Source: Mesorhizobium sp. WSM4904 (lineage in GTDB: Bacteria; Pseudomonadota; Alphaproteobacteria; Rhizobiales; Rhizobiaceae). Taken from it: a DNA stretch of 64,000 bases. The position numbers and the translations under genes are program-made. Below, piece by piece: positions 36,550-45,535 of the stretch (its first letter is position 1; every line of letters begins with the position of its first letter). The stretch lies in the NCBI RefSeq assembly GCF_029674545.1, contig NZ_CP121354.1, positions 1,426,001-1,490,000 on the forward strand. The letters run 5' to 3'. A model generated the notes under the pieces. That model was not told the DNA's origin and did no database searches. It was given only the letters and a program-made list of their open reading frames with translations.

Positions 36550-36991
36550 TGCGTGCGGGTCTGTGGTCAGTGGAGGGCGGAGGAAAAGCGCTCGGCGTGC
36601 TCGCCCTCGCGATACCACTGGTTCGCGCCGGCAAGCGCCAGTTTCTGAGGCAAATCGCCGAACAGCTGGTAGAGCCTTACTCTCAGGGCTTGGCATCTAT
36701 GTCGCCTACGACCGCCACATGCAGCCCGTCGCGTGCGAAAGCGGCTTTGTGGAAGGCGCTTAGATCGGAGGGCGTTACGCTAGTCAGCCTCCCTTGGGCG
36801 GTCTCGAATACGGATGCGTGCGTAGATTCCGCGCCGCCAGGCCAGCTCGGCGATCGCATGAGGTTCGCGCTCATTGGCAATGATTTCGGAGAGAAGCTGG
36901 GCGCGTATGCGGTCGAAAAGTGCTGGTGTAGCCGGATGCGGGTCCCGCCGCCGAGAATGTCGGCCAGCAGTCGAGCGCCGCGGCCCCGCAC
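36550..36991 (-). pseudogene. M16 peptidase fragments (decayed copy of 47427 gene)
   Basis: Pieces on the minus strand match the M16 gene at 47427-50102: LLADILGGG near 36960, then VTPSDLSAFHKAAFARDGLH and VAVVGDIDAKP near 36690-36780. A large internal deletion joins the two lobes. The reading ends without a complete domain. Confidence 0.8.
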
Positions 36992-37156
36992 CAGGGACCG
37001 CCCATGAATGACTCATGCGAGGCGTCTCAAGGCTGTCCGCGATCCAGCGCCAGATCTCCGCCTCGCCCGAGACGCGCAGAGCTGGCCGGTTGTGCAGGAG
37101 CCGTCGGCAATATCCGCCTTCCTCGTTCGGATGGGTAACGCTTGCGATACGGAGTC

Positions 37157-37236
37157 TTGACTTTGGCAGTCGCTCTGTGACATTACCTATATAAAGTTCG
37201 AAAGAAGGCGATATGGATCATGCATAGGTCACAGAG
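37157..37236 (+). promoter_or_regulatory. promoter region of hipBA with inverted repeat operator
   Basis: Arms CTCTGTGA (37173-37180) with ACCTAT (37185-37190) mirror ATAGGT (37224-37229) with CACAGAG (37230-37236), the right arm ending six bases before the hipB start. A TTGACT at 37157 could be the -35 box. Self-repression by HipB-type proteins at such repeats is usual. Confidence 0.5.
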
Positions 37237-37242
37237 ACCCGA

Positions 37243-37581
37243 ATGAAGGCAACGTATAAACGCACCTATTCGCGCTACGCGATGGAAGCGCTTGGCCTTT
37301 TCGGTAAGACCATCCGGCTTGGCCGGATGCAGCACCGGTTAACCGCACAGGAGTTAGCCGAGAGAATCGGTGTTTCACGCAGCACCCTGCAGCGCATCGA
37401 GAAGGGCGATCCCAAAGTCGAAATCGGACTGATGTTCGAAGCTGCTGCCATTGTCGGTGTGAAGCTGTTCGATGCCGACGGCAATGGCATCACAGCCCTC
37501 ACAGGCCGCATGGACGATCGCATCGCGCTGCTGCCGAAGCACGTCTACAAGGCCGGCAAGCAGATCGTCGATGAGTTCTAA
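37243..37581 (+). CDS. hipB: HipB-like antitoxin, XRE DNA-binding protein
   Basis: A 112-residue protein with an XRE helix-turn-helix at about 25-80 (LTAQELAERIGVSRSTLQRI, EKGDPKVEIGLMFEAAAIVG). It lies directly before a HipA kinase and overlaps it by 11 bases. In this system HipB binds and neutralises HipA and represses the operon. Only the DNA-binding domain plus a short tail ending VYKAGKQIVDEF are present, the normal size for this group. An inverted repeat just before the ATG is the likely operator. Confidence 0.88.
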   Translation: MKATYKRTYSRYAMEALGLFGKTIRLGRMQHRLTAQELAERIGVSRSTLQRIEKGDPKVEIGLMFEAAAIVGVKLFDADGNGITALTGRMDDRIALLPKHVYKAGKQIVDEF

Positions 37582-38887
37582 GGTCCCCAAGTACGACGAA
37601 GCCTATGTCTGGGTCTGGCTGCCGGGCGAGACCGCGCCGGTTGTCGCCGGGCGGCTATATGCCCATGACGGACTCGTCAGCTTCAACTATGGCAGGAGCT
37701 TTCGTGAACTGGGAAGCGCGATCCCGCTTTATCTCCCGGAACTGCCCCTGAAGGCAGGCGAATTGCCTTTGCTTCCTGGCCTAACCATGCCGGGATGCAT
37801 CCGCGATGCTGCCCCTGATGCCTGGGGACGACGGGTTATCCTAAACCGCAAATTCGGTGTGAAGGGCGATGAAATCGCGCGGCTCGATATTTCAGAACTG
37901 ACGTTCTTGCTGGAATCAGGCTCGGACCGCATCGGCGCGCTCGATTTTCAGTTTTCGCCAATGCATTACGAGCCGCGCGCACTGGCCAATGCCACTCTCG
38001 AAGAGCTTGTCCAATCGGCGGAGCGGGTAGAGAAAGGTATTCCGCTCACCCCCGAATTAGATCAGGCGCTGCATCACGGCAGCTCGATCGGCGGCGCAAG
38101 GCCAAAGGCGCTGATCGAGGGTGACGCCGTCAAGCATGTCGCGAAATTTTCCTCGTCTGCCGACCTTTACAGCGTCGTCAAAGGAGAATTCATAGCCATG
38201 CGGCTTGCCGCCTTGTGCGGCATCAGAGCGGCATCCGTCTCGCTCGTTCGCGCCGCAGGCAACGACGTGTTGCTCGTCGAGCGATTCGACCGGATCAAGG
38301 TCACGGGCGGCTGGCAACGCAAATCCATGGTCTCAGCGCTGACGATGCTCGCGCTCGATGAGATGATGGCGCGTTACGCCAGCTACCAGGATTTGGCGGA
38401 GATCATTCGCCACCGATTCACCGCGCCGTCGGAAACTCTGCGCGAGTTGTTCAGCCGCATTGTCTTCAACATACTTTGCGGCAACACCGACGATCATGCC
38501 CGCAACCATGCGGCATTCTGGGACGGCGCTAAGCTCACCCTCACGCCTGCGTACGATATTTGTCCGCAGGCCCGCAGTGGCCAGGAGGCCAGCCAGGCCA
38601 TGCTCATCAGCGGCAATAACCGCATGAGCCGGATAGCGTCCTGCCTTGAAGCGGCGCATCACTTCCTGCTCAGCGCGCCGGAAGCTCTTGCGATTGTTGA
38701 AGGCCAGCTCCGATGCATTGCGGAGAATTGGCCGCGTGTCAGCGAGGAAGCTACGCTATCCGGCACAGATCGCAATCTGTTCTGGGGCCGACAGTTCCTC
38801 AATCCCTACGCTTTTACGGCGCTGGAAGGAAGCGCCGACGTTCTCCGCGCTCTGGCTGACGAACTACGCAACAGTGTTCACGCCTGA
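37571..38887 (+). CDS. hipA: HipA-like toxin Ser/Thr kinase
   Basis: A 438-residue kinase of the HipA family that, in E. coli, phosphorylates glutamyl-tRNA synthetase and induces growth arrest. Motifs are the glycine-rich SSIGGARPKALI (171-182), VERFDR (237-241), the catalytic loop NTDDHARNHAAFW with D308, and the metal-binding TPAYDI with D329. The ATG at 37571 overlaps the antitoxin gene, which signals translational coupling; a longer reading from 37472 overlaps hipB and has no family likeness. All key residues appear present, so the kinase is probably active. Confidence 0.92.
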   Translation: MSSKVPKYDEAYVWVWLPGETAPVVAGRLYAHDGLVSFNYGRSFRELGSAIPLYLPELPLKAGELPLLPGLTMPGCIRDAAPDAWGRRVILNRKFGVKGDEIARLDISELTFLLESGSDRIGALDFQFSPMHYEPRALANATLEELVQSAERVEKGIPLTPELDQALHHGSSIGGARPKALIEGDAVKHVAKFSSSADLYSVVKGEFIAMRLAALCGIRAASVSLVRAAGNDVLLVERFDRIKVTGGWQRKSMVSALTMLALDEMMARYASYQDLAEIIRHRFTAPSETLRELFSRIVFNILCGNTDDHARNHAAFWDGAKLTLTPAYDICPQARSGQEASQAMLISGNNRMSRIASCLEAAHHFLLSAPEALAIVEGQLRCIAENWPRVSEEATLSGTDRNLFWGRQFLNPYAFTALEGSADVLRALADELRNSVHA

Positions 38888-39129
38888 TCCGGCGCTGGAT
38901 TTCGGACAAGCTCGGCAAGCGCAAGACGCCCACAATATCGACAACCCTTGCCGTGCCAGGACGAAGATTGAACAAACGGCTCTTCAACAGTGACAACGTG
39001 CACTGCGGAGAGATGTGGAGCTGACACCGCAAAAGCCCAAGACGCGCGACTTCCCGCGATACAACTCCACATAACTGAGCGTCTACAAGCGGTGCAGCCA
39101 GCCAAACATCCAGCCATCAAAGCGATGAT

Positions 39130-39960
39130 CGTCTGATCTTTTGCCGATGACATCACGTCGGGGAAGCCTTGTTCGAGCGCTTGCCGCTTCATATCGATAC
39201 CGGCCTGGGCGTAGCGCATCGTTAGTTCAGCCCGAGTGGCCTGGCCATCGACTGATGGTGGCGATGTCAACACCCGCCTTGACGAGGTGGATGGCCGTCG
39301 TGTCCCGCAAAGGGCGATGATGGATGCTTTTTTCCGCCATGGTGGTTCCTTCGCCCGCAGCCATGTGTGCGCAGCAAGTATGGAACACCGAACCGGGTGA
39401 GCAGTGTGGGGCGGTCGTTGCTTTGCTCGGCGGGACAGGGCGATACCAGACGAAGGTCACAATCGAAGATTCAGGATCCCTGAACTCGTGCATCCGTATT
39501 GAACATCAGCGAAAACAGAGCGTAATCCCGCTGTCCAGAAGGCGTGCGGCGGACGATACGCGCCAGGACGCTCTTGATTTCCGGGCTCATCGAGATATTC
39601 GACAGGTGCCACCCACGCGCCCTCTTGAAGGGAAGTGTCACCACCAGTTGCAGCGTATCCTAATATTCGGGGTGCTCCGAAATCAGGAACCGCGCAAAGG
39701 CATGCATCGCCGCCAGCCTTGCATTGCGGGTCGCAACTGCCACGCTCGACCTCAAGTGATGTGAGAAAGCTGCCCATCCTGTCGGTATTGATGTCGGAGA
39801 CCGCTTCTTCTTTCAAGAATATCTTCCCGCTCTCCCGCGGCATGAGCCCGTGGCATGCTTCGGCCCAATGCTGTGGATTGATGTTTCTTCATGCCACAAC
39901 CTCGCTGACGAGACCGCCGAAAGCCCCTTCAAAGCGGTCGGTGGCGATCTCTCGCAGCTT
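39130..39960 (-). pseudogene. tyrosine-recombinase relic, possibly part of a tandem recombinase unit
   Basis: Minus-strand pieces spell an integrase: MGSFLTSLEVERG, VAPVEYLD, VQEILNLRL-like text, then PLRDTTAIHLVKAGVDIATI followed by SRWPGHS (the HxxR and LGHS region) and TMRYAQAGIDMKRQALEQGF with the nucleophile tyrosine. Several frameshifts break it. Before it another reading MHYLPKLREIATDRFEGAFG ends in ATGA overlapping a new ATG, as in elements with three overlapping recombinases. 38888-39129 shows no gene. Confidence 0.7.
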
Positions 39961-40003
39961 TGGAAGGTAGTGCATTGATTTTTCGTGGAATGGGGACCCT
40001 GTT

Positions 40004-41250
40004 TAAAGGGTGATTTTCGTCCAAACGGGACCCCTTAACGATGGGGTCATCAAGATGCCTCCGGCTTGATCGGAGGCATTTGTGTTTTGGATGTTGGTTT
40101 TAGAGACGATTGCAAAGATACGTCGGCTGTCGCTGGTCCAGGGGAAGTCGATCAAAGCGATCTGCCGTGAGCTGAAGATCTCGCGCAAGGTGGTGCGCAA
40201 GGTCCTGCGTTCTGAGGAGACGCAGTTCCGCTACGAGCGCAAGCACCAGCCCTATCCCCGCATGGGAGCTCGGCGTGAGACGCGGGACCGGCTGCTGTCG
40301 GCGAATGCGGCCAAGCCGCAGCGGGAGCGGCTGCCGGTCGCTTCGACGGCTTCCATTGCATTCCCCCGTCGGTGTCGAAGACCTGCACGGTGCGCTTCGA
40401 CAACAACAAATACTCGGTGCTGTCGAGTGCCGTCGGTCGGCCCATCGAGATCCATGCTTATGTCGATCGGATCGCATCCGCCAGAGGATGGCGTGGTCGT
40501 GGGAGAACACGTTCGCTCCTTTGGCCGCAACGAGGTCGCCTACGATCCCTGGCACACGGCGCGCGCCGTTCCTTGGCTGGGTCGTGCGGTCGGCAATGGA
40601 GAAGGTGCGGCGCAGCTCAAGGCGGTTGATGACGTCGACCGGCAGATGGTGTTGATCCTCACCTGGGTGCTGACCGACGGATTGAGCGCGGTCGAGGCCG
40701 CCTGTCAGGAAGCCATCGAGCACGGTGCATCGTCGGCGCCGGTGATCCTCAACATCCTGGCCCGCAGCCGCGATCCGGCGCCGGGCACGATCCTTTCCAT
40801 TCCCCAAGCGCTGAAGCTAGCTCACGAGCGGTCGCCGACTGCACCCGCTATGACAGTCTCAGGAGGACAAACAGCCATGGAACGCACCGAGGTACTGGAA
40901 CTGATGGGAGCGCTGAAGCTCTACGGAATGCGCAGAGCCTATGACGAGATCATGGGCGCGTCGCCATCAAGCGACGGCACGAGCCGCCCAGGATTGTCGG
41001 TGATCTCTTGCAGGCCGAGATATCGGAGAAGCAGGCCCGCTCCATCAAATACCAGTTCGCTGTCGCCAAGTTGCCGCTGGCCAAGGACATCGACGACTTC
41101 GACTTCGCCGACACGCCGGTCACCCCCTGATGCGCGATCTCGCCCGGCCGCGCCTTCGTCGCCGATCAGCGCAACATCGTCCTGGTCGGCCGCCTTCACG
41201 GGTCACCCAACTCGCGCGGAAGGTCGACCGCATTGCGACGGGCGCGTGTC
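40004..41250 (+). pseudogene. IS21-family element, both genes broken
   Basis: The left end near 40004-40050 has the IS21-style GTCCAAACGGGACCCC tract. istA begins at about 40091 (MLVLETIAKIRRLSLVQGKS then IKAICRELKISRKVVRKVLR), is deleted and frameshifted in the middle, and resumes as GRNEVAYDPWHTARAVPWLG-like text. istB starts at 40877 (MERTEVLELMGALKLYGMRR) and is frameshifted, with RSIKYQFAVAKLPLAKDIDD and QRNIVLVG still readable. It ends at about 41250, where an unrelated promoter copy begins. Confidence 0.85.
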
Positions 41251-41324
41251 GACTTCCCAACAATGTCAGACAGGAGACGCAACGCTATCGGAGCGATCGC
41301 ATTGCCCGAAACGATTTTCCCAGT

Positions 41325-41339
41325 TGGCACGACAATTGC
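41325..41339 (+). promoter_or_regulatory. sigma-54 (-24/-12) promoter before M41-like copy 2
   Basis: TGGCACGACAATTGC, an exact match, 44 bases before the M41-like start at 41383. Upstream at 41264 only TGT-N10-ACG remains of the NifA site, one base off the consensus. Confidence 0.65.
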
Positions 41340-41382
41340 GGTCCTATGCGCAAAAGCAAACTAGACCTGAGAGCCGCACCGC

Positions 41383-42012
41383 ATGAATGTAGCCTCCCAA
41401 TATCTGCCGCTTGTGGCGCATCACGAAGCCGGGCACGCGGTGGCCGCCATCGTTTTGCACCGTCAGACGTTCGACGACGACCGTGAACTCCCTGCTTTCT
41501 CAAGTGTTAGTATTTACCCCGACGTCGGTGACGGAGAGTGCGGTGGTGTTGTCGAAGGCGCGGGTTTTTATTCAGCGCAAGGATTCACCTCGAAGCGAAA
41601 GCCGATTTTCGAGGACGATATGGATCGATGTTTGGAACGCGATGATGCGATCCGGGAGATAGTTGCGTGTCTGGCAGGTCCTTTTGCAGAATCCGCATTC
41701 GAAGGCTATCTGGACCCGCGCGATATGGCGATGAATGCGTCCGATGGGAATGAGGGGAGCAGCGACTACGCGGATGCCAAGCGAATCTATGGTGAGTTGC
41801 GGTTCCTGATGCCGCGCCGCCCCGATTGGGGGCGGATCGAAGATTGCACGGCCCGGCTAGTACTCGATCACTGGTCGGCCATCGAAGCATTGGCCGCGCA
41901 TTTGCTGGTCAAGCATGCTCTCCAATTCGATGAGGCTCTGACGATTGTTGCGCCGCATCTTCCGCCCATGCCAGCAGCTACGCCGCCAGAGCGTCATCCG
42001 CAGCCTGCTTGA
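41383..42012 (+). CDS. stand-alone M41-like zinc peptidase, copy 2
   Basis: A 209-residue near-copy of the protein at 31040-31672, with the same HEAGH zinc motif and SSDYADAKRIYGEL region. Differences cluster in residues about 50-90 (GVVEGAGFYS against GFVEGTVFYS, RKPIFEDDMDRCLERDDAIR against LKPIFENDMDRHFQRDEAIQ). The sigma-54 promoter lies directly in front, without the S9 fragment seen in copy 1. Its end overlaps the tail of a convergent integrase relic by 35 bases. Function of lone M41 domains is not known; peptidase activity is predicted from the motif. Confidence 0.75.
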   Translation: MNVASQYLPLVAHHEAGHAVAAIVLHRQTFDDDRELPAFSSVSIYPDVGDGECGGVVEGAGFYSAQGFTSKRKPIFEDDMDRCLERDDAIREIVACLAGPFAESAFEGYLDPRDMAMNASDGNEGSSDYADAKRIYGELRFLMPRRPDWGRIEDCTARLVLDHWSAIEALAAHLLVKHALQFDEALTIVAPHLPPMPAATPPERHPQPA

Positions 42013-42930
42013 TCAGCCATTCGATGTGATTTGACCACATCTGCAACACCTCGCGCTTCTCCTTGACGTTGCTATAGAGATTGTAGATTTCGCCAATGTC
42101 TGTCAAGGACGCCGCCTTGTGATTCAGTATGTGCTCGATGACGTGTGGCAATACCTGCCGCCTGCCGAGATTTGTCGCGAGCGTCCTGCGCAGATCGTGA
42201 AGGGTCCAGTTCTCCAAAGCCACCCCGTCAGTATTGACCTTGCCGTCTAGAGCCTTCTTGCCCTTCGCGTAGCCTGAGAAGTGGCTTCTTTCGTTGCCCC
42301 TCGCAGGGAAAAAAACGTGTCATTGGTCTTCGGTACCGTCTGGGGGACCGACACCGCCAGTGTGGACAGCGGAATAAGCGTAGGCTCTTCGTTCTTCGTG
42401 CGGTCACCCGATAGTTCCATGTTCCGGCTTCAAGGTTGAGGACCAACGCATCGCGGCAACTTCCGTACGCCTCTGTCCGGTCAGAATGAGCAGCTTGACG
42501 ATGGAGCCGAACGAATAGCCGATATCGCCCGGTTCGGGCTCACAGCCCGTTCATATAGCCGCCAGTTCGGCATCGTTCACCACTCGCTTGCGCTTGACGA
42601 TCGGGGCCGGATCCGGATTTTCCAATCCCTCGCGGGGAAACCGCGGATGAGCCGTTGCGGCGGTTTGCGACACCAGTTGAAAAATGCCCGCATACACCAG
42701 AAGGCCGTGTTAGCCGCTTGCGGGTGACCCCCGGCGACGATCTTCTTGGTGATGTTAGCAATGTCGGTGTCGATCACATGGTGGATAGAGCGACTCCCGA
42801 GGGCAGGCACAAGATACCGGTTCAGGCTGGCCTCGACCAGTGCGGTGTTTTGAGGGTCGTTACTCGGCGGCCTGGAGGTGACCGCCATCGCCGTCCTCGG
42901 TATCGTCAGCGCTGATATGCGCCTGATCGG
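41978..42930 (-). pseudogene. P4-type integrase relic
   Basis: The minus strand spells LVEASLNRYLVPALGSRSIH, TDIANITKKIVAGGHPQAAN and FWCMRAFFNWC in the N-terminal and core-binding part, and later LHDLRRTLATNLGRRQVLPH with VIEHILNHKAASLTDIGEIY, the catalytic HxLRRT and HILNH parts. Frameshifts lie at about 42230, 42450 and 42580. Only the last frame is open to the stop at 41978. Confidence 0.82.
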
Positions 42931-42986
42931 CAAGGAAGGCTGGCAGTTCCGATGGAGCTATGCTGGAATTTGGGTGACGAGGCTGA

Positions 42987-43442
42987 TCAAGCGGCGCTCT
43001 GCGGCTTCGTTTCGATGACCTGGATTCCGTCCAGGAACCTGGCACCTGCGATGAGTTTCGGCAACTGATTTTGTCCTTTCAATCGTCGCCACTTCCTGGC
43101 CGCGGCCAACAGCTTGAAGACCATCAGCTGGGCGGTTTTCGAGGATAGCGAGCCCTTGGTACGCACCGTGCGATAGCGAACGGTTGCAAAGACGCTTTCG
43201 ATGGGATTGGACGTTCGCAGATGATCCCAGTGTTGGGCGGGGAAATCGTAGAGCGCCAGCGACGCAATATGATCTTTCGTCAGGCAGTCGACCGCCTTGG
43301 CATACGCCTCGGCCTCCATCTCGATCGCATGCGCAAGCAATTTGCGCGCGCCGCTGCGAAGTACATCCGTCAGGGTATCATCGATTTCGTCGGGCTGACG
43401 AAGGCGAACAATGTGTTGATAGTCTCGTTCATGGCGTATCAC
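42987..43442 (-). pseudogene. internally deleted IS256-family transposase
   Basis: A 151-residue frame begins with the IS256-type N-terminus (LRQPDEIDDTLTDVLRSGAR, KLLAHAIEMEAEA) and then jumps to the C-terminal part (HWDHLRTSNPIESVFATVRY, LMVFKLLAAARKWRRL). About two thirds of the protein, including the first catalytic residues, is missing, yet the frame stays open. The same junction appears in the scraps at 30654, so the deletion happened before the copies separated. It cannot transpose by itself. Confidence 0.85.
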
Positions 43443-43940
43443 TCTCCTTGAGAGGTACTGGCAGGCTTCATCACCCGCCTCGATACGCCGCTCTCCTCAA
43501 GCCGCCATCATCCAGTTTCCGCCATGGCTCCCCCTGATTGATCCGCTTCACCTGTGCAACTGCACAGGCTGCCCTAGCGGGGAGATTGGCCTCCAATGGC
43601 GAAAGCTTGCCGCAGGAGACCCTCCGATGACCGTGCCTATGGCGCCGCCGCTACGACAACTTGCCGACAAGCAGCGTGCGATCCACTGCCGCGCTACTGC
43701 GCCTTCAAGGGACGTCTGGATCGCGACGCAGGAGCCGATGACCGTTACGGGATCAATTCCAGGTCGCGCTGGCCGTCGCTGTGCCAGTTCGACGGTCTGG
43801 TGGCAATTTGGGCACATCTTCTGTCGCCGACAGTGGCGATGGCTGACGCTTCAACGAAACGGGGTCTTCGACGTCTGCTGCCTTCGCCGATGCTTTGCGA
43901 AGTGGCATAATGTTTCGACGCACGCAGGCGCGGGCAGGGG
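43443..43940. other. stretch without an intact gene
   Basis: About 500 bases. A piece of the minus strand near 43795-43817 (MCPNCHQT) also occurs at 30790 in inverted form; otherwise no gene-like content was seen. Confidence 0.4.
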
Positions 43941-44751
43941 ATGTCAGTCATGAATCTCCTGACTGGCGCGGATCAGGCCGATTGGCGGGATGAAAGATCA
44001 TACGACTACACCGCTGGCCTGACGCTGCGGGAGTGGGCTTGGGAGTTCTTACGCCGCAATCCAGCGTTCCAGCGCGATCTGACCGCTGCGCGCCAGCATT
44101 GCAAGACTTGGTCTCTCCAATCCTTTCTCGATATGGTCGCGTCGGCCGGCGACCTGTCACGCTGGGGTGTTCTGTTTCGCGGAGTCTTGTGGCCGCGCTT
44201 CGGTCGTATTCTGGTGTCCGCTCTGGTGCGTCCATGTGCTGCCGGTCATTGCGGAACGGTTGCCTGCCTCGTCGCCGACACCGCCGTTCGAACTCTCGGC
44301 ATTGCCCTGTCGTGCAATCGTCCTGCTGGCGCCCGACAAGAGCCAGCATGTTCTTCTTCGCAATGCGGACCACGCGCTGCAGCTCGCCGTCTCGGGCGCG
44401 AATATCCTCCACCCTGTTTGCCTGCATACGCAAGCCATCTGGCCCGCGGTGCTTTTAAAGCATCGACTGAGGGGACTGGAGTGCCTCAATGCTCTCAGTC
44501 TAGGGCAACAGTTGCCCCCCCGCTTGTTTGCGCCGGAAAAGCGCGGCGTTCGTTTGTCCTTCGTTCTTCGTGCGCTCGACGGTTCGCTCGCCGGAGCACC
44601 TCATCGCGAGCTCGCCGAAGTTCTCATCGGTCAACGGCGCGTCCATGCCGACTGGGCGGATCCTCGCGATCATCTGCGCGACCGCATCCGTCGGGCCGTC
44701 TCGCGTGGCCGCGCGCTCATGAATGGTGGCTACAGAGATTTCCTAATTTGA
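43941..44751 (+). CDS. fseA: FseA-like DUF6499/DUF2285 protein encoded in two frames
   Basis: The first frame (43941-44177) gives an N-terminal domain: ADWRDERSYDYTAGLTLREW, AWEFLRRNPAFQRD, ending at DLSRWGVLF. The frame one base further on continues as AESCGRASVVFW and a full DUF2285 domain (HVLLRNADHALQLAVSGANI, LRGLECLNALSLGQQLPPRL, RGVRLSFVLRALDGSLAGAP, LMNGGYRDFLI) to a stop at 44751. The joint is at TTT-C (44175-44178), where tRNA-Phe could slip from UUU to UUC. In Mesorhizobium ICEs FseA, activator of excision, is made by exactly such a +1 programmed frameshift of two genes, and is blocked by QseM. Mutation is the alternative explanation. Confidence 0.75.
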
Positions 44752-45231
44752 AAAGCGACAGTCCGCGCTGTGCGTCGGTGGATGAACGTTCGCTCGCAGC
44801 TGTACCCGTCACCAACAGTTCGCCCGCCGACAGGACTGCATGGCGCCTTGCAAGTGCGCTCTGGTCTAGCTTGTCGATGCCGAAATGAGATGGGCGAGGG
44901 TGCCAAGGCGGTGGTTCATTAGGGCCGGCCTCGACCTGGACGCACATCATTGGTCGGAAAGCGGCGTGCACCGCAATGTCGCCATAGCAGCCAAGATCCT
45001 TTGAGGCCGGACCTGCAGTCCTGTTGGACCGGCGGGTGCAACAATATGGAGGGATCTGAGGCCTCACACCGTTCCCTGGTCGACAGCTCGGTCAACATAG
45101 CACCCACCGCTTGATTATGGAAATGGTGTGCCTGGAGTGCAGCGAGTAGCGGCTTGCTGCGCACTGTCCTAAGAATAGCAGTCATGACCCGTCTGGGGTT
45201 CTGCAACACGACGATTCAACCGCTTGGGCAT
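44752..45231. other. stretch without a recognisable gene
   Basis: About 480 bases after the fseA-like gene. No family-like frame was found; short frames on both strands are not convincing. Confidence 0.4.
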
Positions 45232-45247
45232 TGTCGCATATCCCACA
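45232..45247 (+). promoter_or_regulatory. NifA upstream activator sequence (orphan promoter)
   Basis: TGTCGCATATCCCACA fits TGT-N10-ACA and is 61 bases upstream of the promoter at 45309. Confidence 0.6.
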
Positions 45248-45308
45248 ATGTAGAATGCGCAACAGGGCAAAAGCTGATCCATCGGCGGTTTATCAATGCT
45301 TTTTGGCT

Positions 45309-45324
45309 TGGCACGGCACATGCA
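45309..45324 (+). promoter_or_regulatory. sigma-54 (-24/-12) promoter without a downstream gene
   Basis: TGGCACGGCACATGCA: TGGCAC is perfect and the second box reads ATGCA for TTGCA. The bases after it to 45535 hold no credible gene and meet the end of the convergent dehydrogenase. Confidence 0.55.
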
Positions 45325-45535
45325 ACGCAATCGGCAAAAGGCGCACGAACTGAGTGGCCCATCGGCCCTAGGAGCGCTGACTTATGCCCTCCCAAGGCAT
45401 GTCCGGCCCGACAGCGAGCTCAGTCTCCTGCCGGGCATCCGTGTTTCAGGTCAACGGCGTTTGGAACTTCCAATTAGGTGGCGGCATTGACCGCAGGCCG
45501 CCCCCCGGTGGGGCGGAGAGACAGTGCAGCAGGTT

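Noticed and set aside
45296..45490. 64-residue frame after the orphan NifA promoter
   Set aside because: It starts upstream of the promoter boxes and has no domain or ribosome site.
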